A DNA stretch of 61,097 nt, taken from positions 1-61,097 of the forward strand of contig JAFAAN010000153.1 of assembly GCA_023426545.1 (NCBI GenBank), read 5' to 3'. This stretch comes from Pseudomonadota bacterium (GTDB taxonomy: Bacteria > Myxococcota > Myxococcia > Myxococcales > Myxococcaceae). This document shows positions 1-7,928 of this stretch, piece by piece. Position 1 is the first letter of the stretch. Every line of letters starts with the position of its first letter. The translations under genes and the position numbers were made by a program. Under the pieces are notes generated by a model. That model had not been told where the DNA came from. It did no database searches and saw only the letters and a list, made by a program, of their open reading frames with translations.

Positions 1-182
1 GGCTGTTTGCGCCAACGACAGTCACGTGCTGTGCCCAGAAACCTCACGGAGCGTGCCCCGCTCTTTTTTCTCCCGGAAAGTTTAGACGCTGTCAGGGCGC
101 CCCAATATCTTGTCGGCTGGAACAAACCGGGATTGCTCTCACTTTAAAGCCGCCAGTGGCACTACTTCGCCATGAGGCGCCG

Positions 183-218
183 CCCTCCGCACGGTGAATC
201 CCGGCTCCGTGCGGAGGG
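183..218. promoter_or_regulatory. Perfect 12-bp hairpin upstream of the P63C gene
   Basis: Arms CCCTCCGCACGG and CCGTGCGGAGGG are perfectly complementary and separated by a 12-nt loop. The hairpin ends 30 nt before the ATG of the downstream gene. No T-run follows on either strand, so it is not a typical intrinsic terminator. An operator or a 5'-UTR structure is more likely (inference). Confidence 0.5.
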
Positions 219-248
219 TGACTTTCCGTCATCCACCTTGGAGGTCGT

Positions 249-1181
249 ATGACTAAGTGCAAGCCCACTCTCCTCAAGGCCACCCATGCGGGAACCATCC
301 GAATTGGGGATGTCGAACTGCCCTGCTACGTGCTCAACAACGGGACCCGCGTCGTCTCGCAGAAGGAGATGCTCTCCGCCCTGGCACTGAGCCGCGGTGG
401 AGCTGGTGCTGGCAAAGGGGACCGACTCGCCACTTTTGTCGCCGGGTCCAAGATAAAACCCTTTGTTTCCGAAGACTTAGCAAAGGGGATCCACTCGGCA
501 ATCCAGTTCAGAATTGCCGGGGTAGCAGGACGCCCATCATTCGCCTACGAGGCCACTGTGCTAGCCGACCTCTGCACGGCCATTATCAACGCGCGCATGG
601 AGGGCCGCCTCCAGAAGCAGCAAGAGCACATTGCGCGAAGTGCTGCCCGGCTGCAGGGGGCCTTTGCGAAGCTCGGCATCATCGCGACCATCGACGAGGC
701 GACGGGCTACCAGCAGGAGCGGGCTCCGGATGCACTCCAGTCGCTCCTTCGCACCTTCATCGACGAGAAGCCGAGCCGCTGGGAGAAGAGATTCGACGAC
801 GACTTCTACGCGCGCCTCTACCGGCTGACGAAGCTCACCAAGCGCGGGCGCAACCACCCGCGGTACTTCGGCATCCTCACGCGGAAGTTCTTCTGGGAGC
901 GCTTCGCAGGGCTGCCCGGGGCGATGAGGGAATTGGAGCGCGTCAACCCGGCGAATGCCGCGGGTAACCGGTCCAACCGCTACCACCAGCACCTCACCCG
1001 CGGCCATGGCATCGACGCCTTCACCGCCCACAAGATTCGCGTCGAAACCATCTTGGACCTGGCTCAGACAGTGGAGCAGGCGCGGCTGCTTCTAGAGATG
1101 GCTCTCCCCGCCCCCAACGACACGATTCCCTTCCCTTTCTTAGAGGCTTTGCTGGCCAAGGGCGATGGAGGCGCGCGATGA
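249..1181 (+). CDS. P63C-domain phage protein, copy 1
   Basis: 310 aa. The ATG follows a good ribosome site (GGAGG, 4 nt spacing). The C-terminal half (about residues 175-280) matches the P63C domain, named after protein p63 of Myxococcus phage Mx8: W-E-K-R-F-D-D-D-F-Y, then an L-x-R-V-N-P segment and a YHQHLT motif. The N-terminal part resembles phage antirepressor-like proteins (GTRVVSQKEML). The molecular function of P63C proteins is not established. A second copy lies at 3.9-4.8 kb on the opposite strand; both share DEATGYQQERAPDALQ without a change. The next gene overlaps the 3' end, so the two are probably co-translated. An accessory gene role (regulation or immunity) is inference. Confidence 0.8.
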   Translation: MTKCKPTLLKATHAGTIRIGDVELPCYVLNNGTRVVSQKEMLSALALSRGGAGAGKGDRLATFVAGSKIKPFVSEDLAKGIHSAIQFRIAGVAGRPSFAYEATVLADLCTAIINARMEGRLQKQQEHIARSAARLQGAFAKLGIIATIDEATGYQQERAPDALQSLLRTFIDEKPSRWEKRFDDDFYARLYRLTKLTKRGRNHPRYFGILTRKFFWERFAGLPGAMRELERVNPANAAGNRSNRYHQHLTRGHGIDAFTAHKIRVETILDLAQTVEQARLLLEMALPAPNDTIPFPFLEALLAKGDGGAR

Positions 1182-1578
1182 GTCGGAAGACGCCTCGGAA
1201 GGCAACGCTGACCCGGCAAGCAACGCTGCGGCAATAGAGGGAGAGTTGCTGACGTTCAACTTCCCGGAGCCGCGGCAATACGAGGAGCCACTCTGCATCT
1301 GCCTGGGCGACCCGCGAGTGCTCGTGTCAGCCATCTACGAGGTGGCAGCCGCGCTGCGCGTCAGCGATGAGGCAGCCTTCGCGGACACTCTCTATGCGCT
1401 CGCCAGCCGCATCACCGAGCGGTATGGCAAGCTCGCATGGGACGCGCCAATCCCCGAGCAGCACCTGCGGGCGGCCATGGTCCAGGCTCTCGCGCTCGTT
1501 CCCGTCGAGAAACTGCGGAAGTTGCACGGTCCACACAATGTGGGACTGGTGGCGGTCGGAGAGGCTGGCGAGGCGTGA
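1165..1578 (+). CDS. Hypothetical protein downstream of P63C
   Basis: 137 aa, not recognised. The N-terminus is acidic (EARDESEDASEGNAD), followed by a predicted mostly helical region with no membrane segment or signal peptide. It starts 17 nt inside the P63C gene in another frame, which points to translational coupling and a joint function. About 190 nt with no gene separate its stop from the stop of the convergent TIR gene. Confidence 0.55.
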   Translation: MEARDESEDASEGNADPASNAAAIEGELLTFNFPEPRQYEEPLCICLGDPRVLVSAIYEVAAALRVSDEAAFADTLYALASRITERYGKLAWDAPIPEQHLRAAMVQALALVPVEKLRKLHGPHNVGLVAVGEAGEA

Positions 1579-1766
1579 CCGCTATTTGCGCGGCCACAGT
1601 CCTAAACGGCGAAGCGATTCCATAGCCACAGCCACGGGGACGTGCGCAGCGACAACGAAGCCGCCCTGCTCCTCAACGAGGGCGCGCAGCGCGAGGAATA
1701 GGCGCTCTGGCCGGCCCTTAATTGCGCTGAGGGTCGGCCCCCTACCCCACCACCTCGCGCGCCCGG

Positions 1767-2603
1767 TCACTCCAGCAAGCTCTTCAACTCCTTGGCGATT
1801 TCCTCAATCGAACTCGTAGCTGTATTAAGGGCAAACTTGTCGGCAAGCAGCGGGGCTTTCGCGATGAGTTGGTCTTTCGTAATCCGATGCCAAATAGGGA
1901 GGACTTTCTTGCCGCTCCCAATTTCAATGGCCGTCAGGGTGTCCAACTCGCGGGCAGGCCATTCCTTCGCAAGAAAGCGCTCTGAAATGATGACCACTCC
2001 GAAACGAGAGTTGGCGATTCCCTGCTCGATTTTTCGCCGCAAGCTGTCGCCAATCCTCAAGGCCATCTCGTCATACCAGACCTTGCACTCAAGCGCCGTG
2101 AGCGCCTCGTAGAGAGGCCGTGCCACCTCGTCCTTGTCCTCACTGGCGTGTGAGATGAAGAAGTCATACGACTTCGTCTCCTCCACGGGTCCTGCCTCTT
2201 GGGCTTGGCTGGCAGCCCGGAGCTCTCGCATTTTCCGCTGATGCTCGCGCTCCTTCGCAAGCTGCTCGTTGCGCTGGCGCTCCTCCAGCGCCGCCATGCG
2301 CTGGCGCTCCCTCTCCCTGGTGGCGTTGAGCGCGACCCGAGCGCGACCAAGCTCCTCTTCCTTGGCCGACTGGCGCTTCAGCGTAGCCGACTGTTTTTTG
2401 TGCAAATCAGAAAGGCTCGACAACAGGCGGTCGTACTCCCGCATCTTCGACTGATGCGTCGAGGGCGTCTTGGCCGCCGCCACTGCCTTGAGCAGTTGCG
2501 TCTGCTTCCTGATGAGGTCGCTCTCCTTCTTCTGGAGGTCCCCCATCGTCTTCCCCAACGCGGCAATCTCCGTCGTCAGCGTCTTTACCCTGGCCTCACT
2601 CAT
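1767..2603 (-). CDS. Coiled-coil TIR-domain protein (candidate NADase effector)
   Basis: 278 aa. Residues 1-135 are charged heptad-like helix rich in E, K, R and Q, so a coiled coil is expected. Residues 145-278 form a TIR domain: YDFFISHASEDK (146-157), VWYDE, IGDSL and SRFGVVIIS. The motif W-P-A-R-E-L carries Glu219 at the place of the catalytic glutamate of NAD-cleaving TIRs. Bacterial TIR proteins of this kind commonly act in antiphage defence by depleting NAD or making signal nucleotides; here that is inference. It is the last gene of a minus-strand operon, 54 nt after a membrane protein gene, and has only a weak ribosome site of its own. As a prophage gene it may block superinfection. 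Confidence 0.85.
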   Translation of the reverse strand: MSEARVKTLTTEIAALGKTMGDLQKKESDLIRKQTQLLKAVAAAKTPSTHQSKMREYDRLLSSLSDLHKKQSATLKRQSAKEEELGRARVALNATRERERQRMAALEERQRNEQLAKEREHQRKMRELRAASQAQEAGPVEETKSYDFFISHASEDKDEVARPLYEALTALECKVWYDEMALRIGDSLRRKIEQGIANSRFGVVIISERFLAKEWPARELDTLTAIEIGSGKKVLPIWHRITKDQLIAKAPLLADKFALNTATSSIEEIAKELKSLLE

Positions 2604-2657
2604 GATGGCCCAAGGCTACCTCGGACGCGCGCACCTGCCTACGCGGGCCGCCTAACC

Positions 2658-3356
2658 TCACGGCGTGATGGCCACCGGCGCGGGGCCCTCGCCCTTGACG
2701 GGCACGTAGCACCCGCCCTTGTGCTCTGCTGAGCGCCGCGGGCAAGGCGTCGAGGCGTCCAACTTCAGCCAGCACCCGCCGTTGATGCGCACCTCGGGCG
2801 ACTCGCACGGTGGCCGCTTCTGGCCCTCCACTGGAGAGTTCGGCATGGGGATGCCGGCCAGCCAATGCTCGGAGCTCGCGACGTCGGCCAGGAACAGTGC
2901 CTCGGGGACAGCCGGATGGGGTGACTCACAGGGAGCCACCGCCGGCTCATGGGGCAGCAGCGCCAGGGCCACGCCCGCGGCGAGCGCCACAAGGTGGCCG
3001 GTGCGCTTCTGGCGACTGCGACGCCGCAACACGGGGTGCGGCGCGGAGAGGTGGCCCAAGGCCGCCGCGGGGAGGGCCTCGGCCAGCGCCGCAGCTCCGT
3101 CCAGGACGCCCGCCAGTGCGGCGGGGCTGCCAGACTGCACCTCCACGGCGAGGGCTGCCTCTGGAGCCTCCCAGGCCGTCACCAGCACCTGGAGGGAGGC
3201 CGGGGGCGTCCGGTGCGGAGTCTCCCCCGTGGCCGTCTCCAGGACGGCTGGGGCGCCCGTCGCACCGTTGAAGGTTCGGTAGACGCGCCCAAAGCCGAAC
3301 AGGCGCCGGACACGCGGCCCGAAGAGGTACGGGCCTACCCCATTCCTGGAGCCCAT
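2658..3356 (-). CDS. Single-pass membrane protein with kinase-tail-like Cys motifs
   Basis: 232 aa. An Ala-rich domain (1-110) is followed by a basic stretch RRRSRQKR, a hydrophobic segment at 121-135, and an outer part with paired cysteines: GGCW (193-196), a PCP, and HKGGCYVPV (212-220). In my recollection, a GGCW ... PC ... GxCYVP tail is common at the outer end of myxobacterial membrane Ser/Thr kinases, but no kinase domain is present here. The ATG overlaps the stop of the small gene before it (TAATG), so the two are coupled. It sits directly upstream of the TIR gene, so a sensor or anchor role for the TIR protein is possible (inference). Confidence 0.65.
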   Translation of the reverse strand: MGSRNGVGPYLFGPRVRRLFGFGRVYRTFNGATGAPAVLETATGETPHRTPPASLQVLVTAWEAPEAALAVEVQSGSPAALAGVLDGAAALAEALPAAALGHLSAPHPVLRRRSRQKRTGHLVALAAGVALALLPHEPAVAPCESPHPAVPEALFLADVASSEHWLAGIPMPNSPVEGQKRPPCESPEVRINGGCWLKLDASTPCPRRSAEHKGGCYVPVKGEGPAPVAITP

Positions 3357-3538
3357 TACGCGGCCCTCGTGAGAGTGCGCAGCGCGCCGGTGAACGCCTC
3401 CAACAACCCGCACAAGCCGGTGCCCTCGACTGCGCCCCGGCCAGCGTCCACCACCCAGCCGTCCCTCGTGCGCCACACGCGCAGGCTGAAGGTGTCCGGC
3501 AGCGTGTCCCGCTTCTTCGTCATCCGCTTCGTGGCCAT
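3356..3538 (-). CDS. Small conserved phage protein (GGW/GLLEA family), copy 1
   Basis: 60 aa. The start is the ATG after AAGGGGG. The basic N-terminus ATKRMTKKR precedes a core with GWVV, GTG, GLLEAFTGAL and a basic end. The same pattern occurs in the 67-aa protein encoded near the right end of the prophage: GGWAV, GTG, GLLEALTGALKAL. The two are therefore paralogues; no function is known to me. It is the first gene of the operon that ends with the TIR gene. A longer form starting 24 nt upstream is possible but would begin within the predicted -10 region. Confidence 0.7.
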   Translation of the reverse strand: MATKRMTKKRDTLPDTFSLRVWRTRDGWVVDAGRGAVEGTGLCGLLEAFTGALRTLTRAA

Positions 3539-3560
3539 GGTACCCCCTTGGTGGTCATGC

Positions 3561-3588
3561 ATATTATATGATGATTGATGCGAGTCAA
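3561..3588 (-). promoter_or_regulatory. Sigma70-like promoter of the small protein / membrane protein / TIR operon
   Basis: On the minus strand TTGACT is followed by the AT-rich stretch TATAATAT. Using TAATAT gives a 16-nt spacer; the perfect TATAAT gives 14 nt. It is a strikingly AT-rich island in a very GC-rich region. The divergent ribbon-helix-helix gene begins about 20 nt away, so that protein may act on this same intergenic DNA. Confidence 0.6.
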
Positions 3589-3606
3589 GGGGGCTTGATT
3601 CATGTG

Positions 3607-3837
3607 ATGTTTAGCCGTACCGTTCCGCATATGCCCGTGCTGCCGCCCAGAGGCGATGACCAGAAGACGAAGCCCGTCACCATCACGCTTCCGCGATGGT
3701 TGACGGAACGCGTCGACCAGTTGGCGGACGTCCTCGGCTATCGCGGGCGGAGCGAGTTGATTGCCAAGACCCTGGAGGGTGCGCTCCCAGAGCTTGAGCG
3801 GATGGCAGAGCGTACCGCCGAGAAGGCCAAGAAGTAG
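3607..3837 (+). CDS. Ribbon-helix-helix (CopG-like) DNA-binding protein
   Basis: 76 aa. The core KPVTITLPRWLTERVDQLA followed by YRGRSELIAKTLEGAL matches the beta-strand/helix/helix pattern of ribbon-helix-helix repressors; the end is charged and helical. The start is uncertain: GTG (3604) and ATG (3607) both follow AAGGGGG, and an ATG at 3568 also lies in frame. It is transcribed away from the TIR operon across a shared regulatory region of about 70 nt. It is therefore a good candidate for an autoregulator and a repressor of that operon (inference). Confidence 0.75.
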   Translation: MFSRTVPHMPVLPPRGDDQKTKPVTITLPRWLTERVDQLADVLGYRGRSELIAKTLEGALPELERMAERTAEKAKK

Positions 3838-3872
3838 TTTGGCGGGGAACGACGCAGTCTCGCGCCCTCCGC

Positions 3873-4763
3873 CTACCTCGCCCCCACGCCTGGCATGTCA
3901 TCGGTCCAGTCCATTTGGAAGGGTGCGCGCTTGAAGACGTGCGCGAACCGATTCTTAAAGCCCCGCATGCTTCGGCACGTTTTCATGACGCCGATGAGTT
4001 GCCAGAGGTGTTGTGTCAGCGCACTCTTGCCGAACTCGGCCAGCCATTGGTGGTGGTTCTGGCGGTAGCGAGGAGAGGGGTTGAGTTCCCGCAGCTTGTT
4101 CCCGACGTCCTTGTCCATTGCGTCGTAGACGTACGCCATCACGTACTTGCCCCACCGCCAGGGGCGCACGTTAGGCAACTCGTCGAAGCCTTCCAGCCGC
4201 GCGAATTGCTCCCAGAGTTCGTCCGGGAACATCTTGCCCCACTCGCCCATGTCGTCAGCGATGTACGCGTCCATCTTGCGCTGGAGGGCGTCTGGAGCCC
4301 GCTCCTGCTGGTAGCCGGTGGCTTCGTCGACGGTACCGATGACGCCCAACTTGGCGAATGCGTTGAGCAGCACCGCGGCCCGCTGTCCGATGTGCTCCTG
4401 CTGCTTGTGGAGCCGACCATGGGCCATCGCCTGCACAACGGCGCTCGCGATATCCGCCAACAGCGTTGCCTCGTAGCCAGAGGCCTCGGGCCCACCGCCC
4501 TTGGGACGGAAACGAAGAGGGGAATCCGTGCGTGCGGATAACCCCTCGGAACTAAAAGACATTATGCGGTCCTGAGACACAAAACGGCTGATTCTGTGCG
4601 CGCCGTTGCCGCCACTCAGCGACATCCCCAAGGCAGCGAGCATTCCAGCTTGGGAGAAGACGCGCGTCCCGTCGCTCAGGACGTGACAGCCGAGCTTGAG
4701 TCCGCCTATGCGGAGCGTCCCGGTGTGGGTGGCCTTGAGGGGAGGTGTCGTACAACTCGGCAT
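3873..4763 (-). CDS. P63C-domain phage protein, copy 2
   Basis: 296 aa. The ATG is preceded by GGAG with 5 nt spacing. It is homologous throughout to the copy at 0.25-1.2 kb: LKATHTGTLRIGG, GTRVFSQAGMLAALGMS and the identical DEATGYQQERAPDALQ. The C-terminal P63C part is better conserved here: MFPDELWEQFARLEG, RPWRWGKYVMAYVYD, RELNPSPRYRQNHHQWL and an LWQLIGVMK end. The copies are in opposite orientation and bracket the TIR operon. The molecular function is unknown; the N-terminal half resembles antirepressor-type proteins. It converges with the ribbon-helix-helix gene, with 35 nt between the stops. Confidence 0.8.
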   Translation of the reverse strand: MPSCTTPPLKATHTGTLRIGGLKLGCHVLSDGTRVFSQAGMLAALGMSLSGGNGAHRISRFVSQDRIMSFSSEGLSARTDSPLRFRPKGGGPEASGYEATLLADIASAVVQAMAHGRLHKQQEHIGQRAAVLLNAFAKLGVIGTVDEATGYQQERAPDALQRKMDAYIADDMGEWGKMFPDELWEQFARLEGFDELPNVRPWRWGKYVMAYVYDAMDKDVGNKLRELNPSPRYRQNHHQWLAEFGKSALTQHLWQLIGVMKTCRSMRGFKNRFAHVFKRAPFQMDWTDDMPGVGAR

Positions 4764-4923
4764 GGGGGCTCCAAGGAACGGGGGGACGACGTTGCCTATT
4801 ACCCGAGGGCCAAGAGGCGGTGAGAAAACGGCCCTCCGCCGCTGGGCCTACCTGCGGCCCCCTCCTTACTCCGCAGATCTGACATGCCGAGAGAATCCGC
4901 ATGGTAGTCCCGGCGCCCCCTCC

Positions 4924-4952
4924 CCTCCCTGGGGCGCCTCACCCCAGGGAGG
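4924..4952. promoter_or_regulatory. Perfect 11-bp hairpin in a divergent intergenic region
   Basis: CCTCCCTGGGG and CCCCAGGGAGG are separated by 7 nt. The hairpin lies in the 241-nt gap between the divergent P63C copy 2 and the small membrane protein gene. No T-run flanks it. The placement resembles the hairpin before P63C copy 1, but the sequence differs. Confidence 0.45.
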
Positions 4953-5004
4953 TAGGCCGGGCCGTTGACGGGGGCGCGGGGGGTAAGGGAGGCTGGACAG
5001 ATCG

Positions 5005-5148
5005 ATGGGAACCTTCTGTGCCGTCATTGGGCTGGTCATCCTCATCATCACGTTCAACGTCGTGCGCCACATCTGGGAAATCAACGAGATGATGGGAGAA
5101 GCCAGGGCGCAGAAGAAGCGCAAGGACCAGGAGCAAGGCCGGCCATGA
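5005..5148 (+). CDS. 47-aa single-pass membrane protein
   Basis: The reading frame starts MGTFCAVIGLVILIITF, continues with VVRHIWEINEM and ends in a basic tail (RAQKKRKDQEQGRP). It has one membrane helix (residues 4-20) with a charged, probably cytoplasmic, C-terminus. An AAGGGAGG-like ribosome site lies about 12 nt upstream. Its stop overlaps the start of the lipoprotein gene (ATGA). A small inner-membrane protein coupled to a lipoprotein recalls phage spanin pairs, but 47 aa is short for an inner spanin, so that is only a possibility. Confidence 0.6.
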   Translation: MGTFCAVIGLVILIITFNVVRHIWEINEMMGEARAQKKRKDQEQGRP

Positions 5149-5570
5149 AAACGCTCAGCGCAGTCGCCGTCGTAGTCGCCCTTGCCTGCGGGTGCACCCC
5201 GTACAAGCGGATGGGCATCATGGGCGGCTACCGAGACATGGAGGTGTCGCCCGGGGTGCATCAAATCACCGTGCGCGGGAACTCCTTCACATCTCTTGAC
5301 CGACTCACGGAGCACTTCCACCGGCGCGCGAAGGAAATCTGTGATGCTAAGGGCTACCCTGCATATGACTGGCGGGTGGGTGCGGATGTGCTGCGGGGCC
5401 CCAGCACCTTCACCGTTCAGCGCAATGCGCTGGGTGGCGGGTACAACGTCACGGAGAACCCAGGCTGGACGAAGGGGCTCGTTGACGGAGTCGTGATATG
5501 TACCGACGTCGCGCCGACGGCCCCTACTGCCCCTGCCGACGCATCGGCACGCCTGGTGCCCGGCCCGTGA
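5145..5570 (+). CDS. Phage-encoded lipoprotein, CC0125/CC1285-like
   Basis: 141 aa. The N-terminus MKTLSAVAVVVALACGC is a signal peptide with lipobox LACGC, or with the preceding Cys acylated. The mature part has EVSPGVHQITVRGNSFTS followed by a helix ending RAKEICDAKGYPAYD. This is the pattern of the CC0125/CC1285-type lipoprotein family, where an F-x-G-N-x-x-T segment is followed by R-A-A-E-x-x-x-x-x-G-Y. It is coupled to the 47-aa membrane protein and overlaps the convergent virion gene by 47 nt. The function is unknown; outer-membrane alteration in the lysogen or a lysis role is inference. Confidence 0.7.
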   Translation: MKTLSAVAVVVALACGCTPYKRMGIMGGYRDMEVSPGVHQITVRGNSFTSLDRLTEHFHRRAKEICDAKGYPAYDWRVGADVLRGPSTFTVQRNALGGGYNVTENPGWTKGLVDGVVICTDVAPTAPTAPADASARLVPGP

Positions 5571-7899
5571 GACTGAGGAACTGGGCGTTGTAGCCGTCGA
5601 CTGCAGACTGACGGCCGGAACGAAGCTTGGCGTCGAAGGATGGCCAGTGCGTAGTGGCGTCCTCGCCATAAATCTGGCCGAGGACGACCAAGGTCCCATT
5701 GTCTAGGGCTCCGAGTCCGCGGGCCTTGTTGCTGACCGTCTTGAGTTCGGCCAAGAGCGACTGCAGTTGCCCCTTGGCCTCCGTCGGTAGCGTCTCCCCG
5801 CCATACTCGCGACGGAGCGCCGCTAGACGGTCGATGAGCCCTAGCACCTGCGTCGTAGCCGCCTGCTTCTCGCGGAGCTCCTTGGCCGCCTCCGCGTCGA
5901 GTGCGAGCACGACTCGACCAGGGGCAACCTGAACGGCCATCTTTCGCTGCTCGGGGGTGAGCATTTCCAGCGGCACAGGCTCTCCAGCAGCCAGGGCCGT
6001 CGCCACAGCACCGCCTTGCAGGGACGCCCGCATCTTGGCGTCAAACTCTGCCTGGGCGCGGGCGTCGGCCCGGCTGGCGAGGTTCAGTTGGGCGAGGTGG
6101 AGCCCGAGTTGCTGCTTCTTGTCGGCGGCAACCTGGGCGACCTGCGCGAGCATCTCCTTCGCGCGTACACCGGCCTCAGTCTCGCCGTACTCGGCAGCCA
6201 TCGCACCGAGGCGCCGTTCGTACTGCGTCCATGCCGCCGCCTGAGCAGCGAGCTTCGCGGCAACGCGCTCGCCGTACACCTGCCGTGTCTGCTCCAACAG
6301 GTAGCGCTGGTTGGCAACGGCCTTTTCGTTGGAACGCTCCGCGCGGTCTAGTTCTCGCTCCTGCCGCTCGATGTCCTGCTCAATGGCGTCCTTGATGAGC
6401 ATCACAGGAGGGCGCCCCTGGAGCGCGGCACCTGCCGACAGCAACCCCTGGGCAATGACGGCCATAATTTTCCCACCGGTGGACTTAGAGGCCCACCATC
6501 TATTGGCGTCGACGCGCCTTGCCGGCTTGTTCGCCTCAGCCGTGAGCTCATCGAGGCGCCGCATGCCGTCCTCGACGGCGAGACGGCGCGCTTCCTCCTC
6601 CTGCGCCAACTCAGCGGTGAGCTTGTCCTGCTGAGCCATCGTCTCGCGGGTATACGCGGCGACGCCACGGGCCTTCTCCACTTCCAGCGCCTCGCGCGCG
6701 CCAATGGCGTCCTCAGCCGCAGCGCGCGCCTGGACGGCGTCCTTCTGGCCCAAATCGGGCAACGCCATGGGGCGCAGGGACGGGGGCGCGGCCACCACAG
6801 AAGCAGGACTGGACGGAGACTGAGACGATTGCCCCTTGAAGAATGGCCTCAAGTCCGGGACGACGGCGCCATTCGAGCCTTCGATAGCCGGCGCCGGTTC
6901 TGGCAGCGTCCCCCCAGGCGCACTCCAGCCATCGCCGCTGCGCACCTGGCGCGCCGGGTCCCCGCGGAAGCCGGAGAACTCCTTCGTCCGGTCAGCCGAG
7001 GGGGCCGGAGGCACACCTACGGACGTTGCGAGTGCCTCCGCGGCGCCCGGAGCCGGGGCGGCAGGCGGCGCGCTGGCGAAGTCCTGAAGCCGCGCGAGCT
7101 CGTCGGCAGTGGGCTGCGCGGGCGTAGCTTGGGGCACGAAGTTCTGGGCGAAGTACTCCGCCGGGTTGCGCAGCGGGTTGGCCGGGCCCGCAGGCGTCGG
7201 CTCCTCGTCCTGGGCGGCGTAGTACGCCTCGGCCTCATCTTCCGTCAGCGGCACGCGGCCAAGCTGGCGAGCCTCGCCAGCGTTCATGCTGACGGGCGTC
7301 CCGTCAGAGCCCCAGAAAAGGCCAGAGGAGTTCCAGTCGTCTTCCTGCTGCCTGTAGAGGCGAGCGCCCTCCTCGTCTGACAGCACCTCGCGCTTCAGGT
7401 GCTTCGCAAGCGCTGCGCTCGTCTGGGCGATTCGCCCAAGCCCGTCGCGTACATAGACGGCCTTCTTCTCTTTCTCAGCCTCCTCTGGCGACACGACGTC
7501 CAGGCCGCGCTCACGGGCCACGTCGGCATCGGATGCACCCAGCGGACGCAGCACGCCGTCGGCGCGCACATACGCCGCGGGCTTGGCGGACTCGCGCTCG
7601 AGCTCAGCCTGCACCTCGTCGTCGGGGACAGTCCTGGCCCGCATTGCCTCGGCCGTCGCCGCGTCCGTTTGCACAAGACGCCCATCCACTGCGCTGCGCA
7701 CCCAAACGGCGGGGCGGGAGGCGGGCGTAGCGGGATGCACAGGTTGCGGCGTCGCCTCCTTGGGCGCATAGGCCGCAGCCCAGGGCTCAGCAGGCGGCTC
7801 CTCCAGCCCAGGGGGCAGCCTGGGCGTCGTCACTTCGCGCCCATCGTCCGTCTCCACCAGGTACGCGCCTGCGCTGTTGCGTCCGAGGACTCGTGCCAT
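5524..7899 (-). CDS. Large internal virion / ejection-type protein
   Basis: 791 aa. The N-terminal part has repeated short segments resembling each other (for example VWVRSAVDGRLVQTDAATAEA and VYVRDGLGRIAQTSAALAKH). A Pro/Ala-rich linker follows (about 230-380), then a long Ala/Glu/Arg/Gln-rich helical region (about 390-650). There is no signal peptide. It is the last gene of the virion operon, after the Gln/Ala-rich protein. In podoviruses, large helical proteins after the nozzle gene are usually ejected internal virion proteins. Assignment rests on position and composition, as no specific domain is recognised. Confidence 0.55.
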   Translation of the reverse strand: MARVLGRNSAGAYLVETDDGREVTTPRLPPGLEEPPAEPWAAAYAPKEATPQPVHPATPASRPAVWVRSAVDGRLVQTDAATAEAMRARTVPDDEVQAELERESAKPAAYVRADGVLRPLGASDADVARERGLDVVSPEEAEKEKKAVYVRDGLGRIAQTSAALAKHLKREVLSDEEGARLYRQQEDDWNSSGLFWGSDGTPVSMNAGEARQLGRVPLTEDEAEAYYAAQDEEPTPAGPANPLRNPAEYFAQNFVPQATPAQPTADELARLQDFASAPPAAPAPGAAEALATSVGVPPAPSADRTKEFSGFRGDPARQVRSGDGWSAPGGTLPEPAPAIEGSNGAVVPDLRPFFKGQSSQSPSSPASVVAAPPSLRPMALPDLGQKDAVQARAAAEDAIGAREALEVEKARGVAAYTRETMAQQDKLTAELAQEEEARRLAVEDGMRRLDELTAEANKPARRVDANRWWASKSTGGKIMAVIAQGLLSAGAALQGRPPVMLIKDAIEQDIERQERELDRAERSNEKAVANQRYLLEQTRQVYGERVAAKLAAQAAAWTQYERRLGAMAAEYGETEAGVRAKEMLAQVAQVAADKKQQLGLHLAQLNLASRADARAQAEFDAKMRASLQGGAVATALAAGEPVPLEMLTPEQRKMAVQVAPGRVVLALDAEAAKELREKQAATTQVLGLIDRLAALRREYGGETLPTEAKGQLQSLLAELKTVSNKARGLGALDNGTLVVLGQIYGEDATTHWPSFDAKLRSGRQSAVDGYNAQFLSLTGRAPGVPMRRQGQ

Positions 7900-7928
7900 G
7901 GCACTCCCCTATCGCGTCTGTCCCACAC

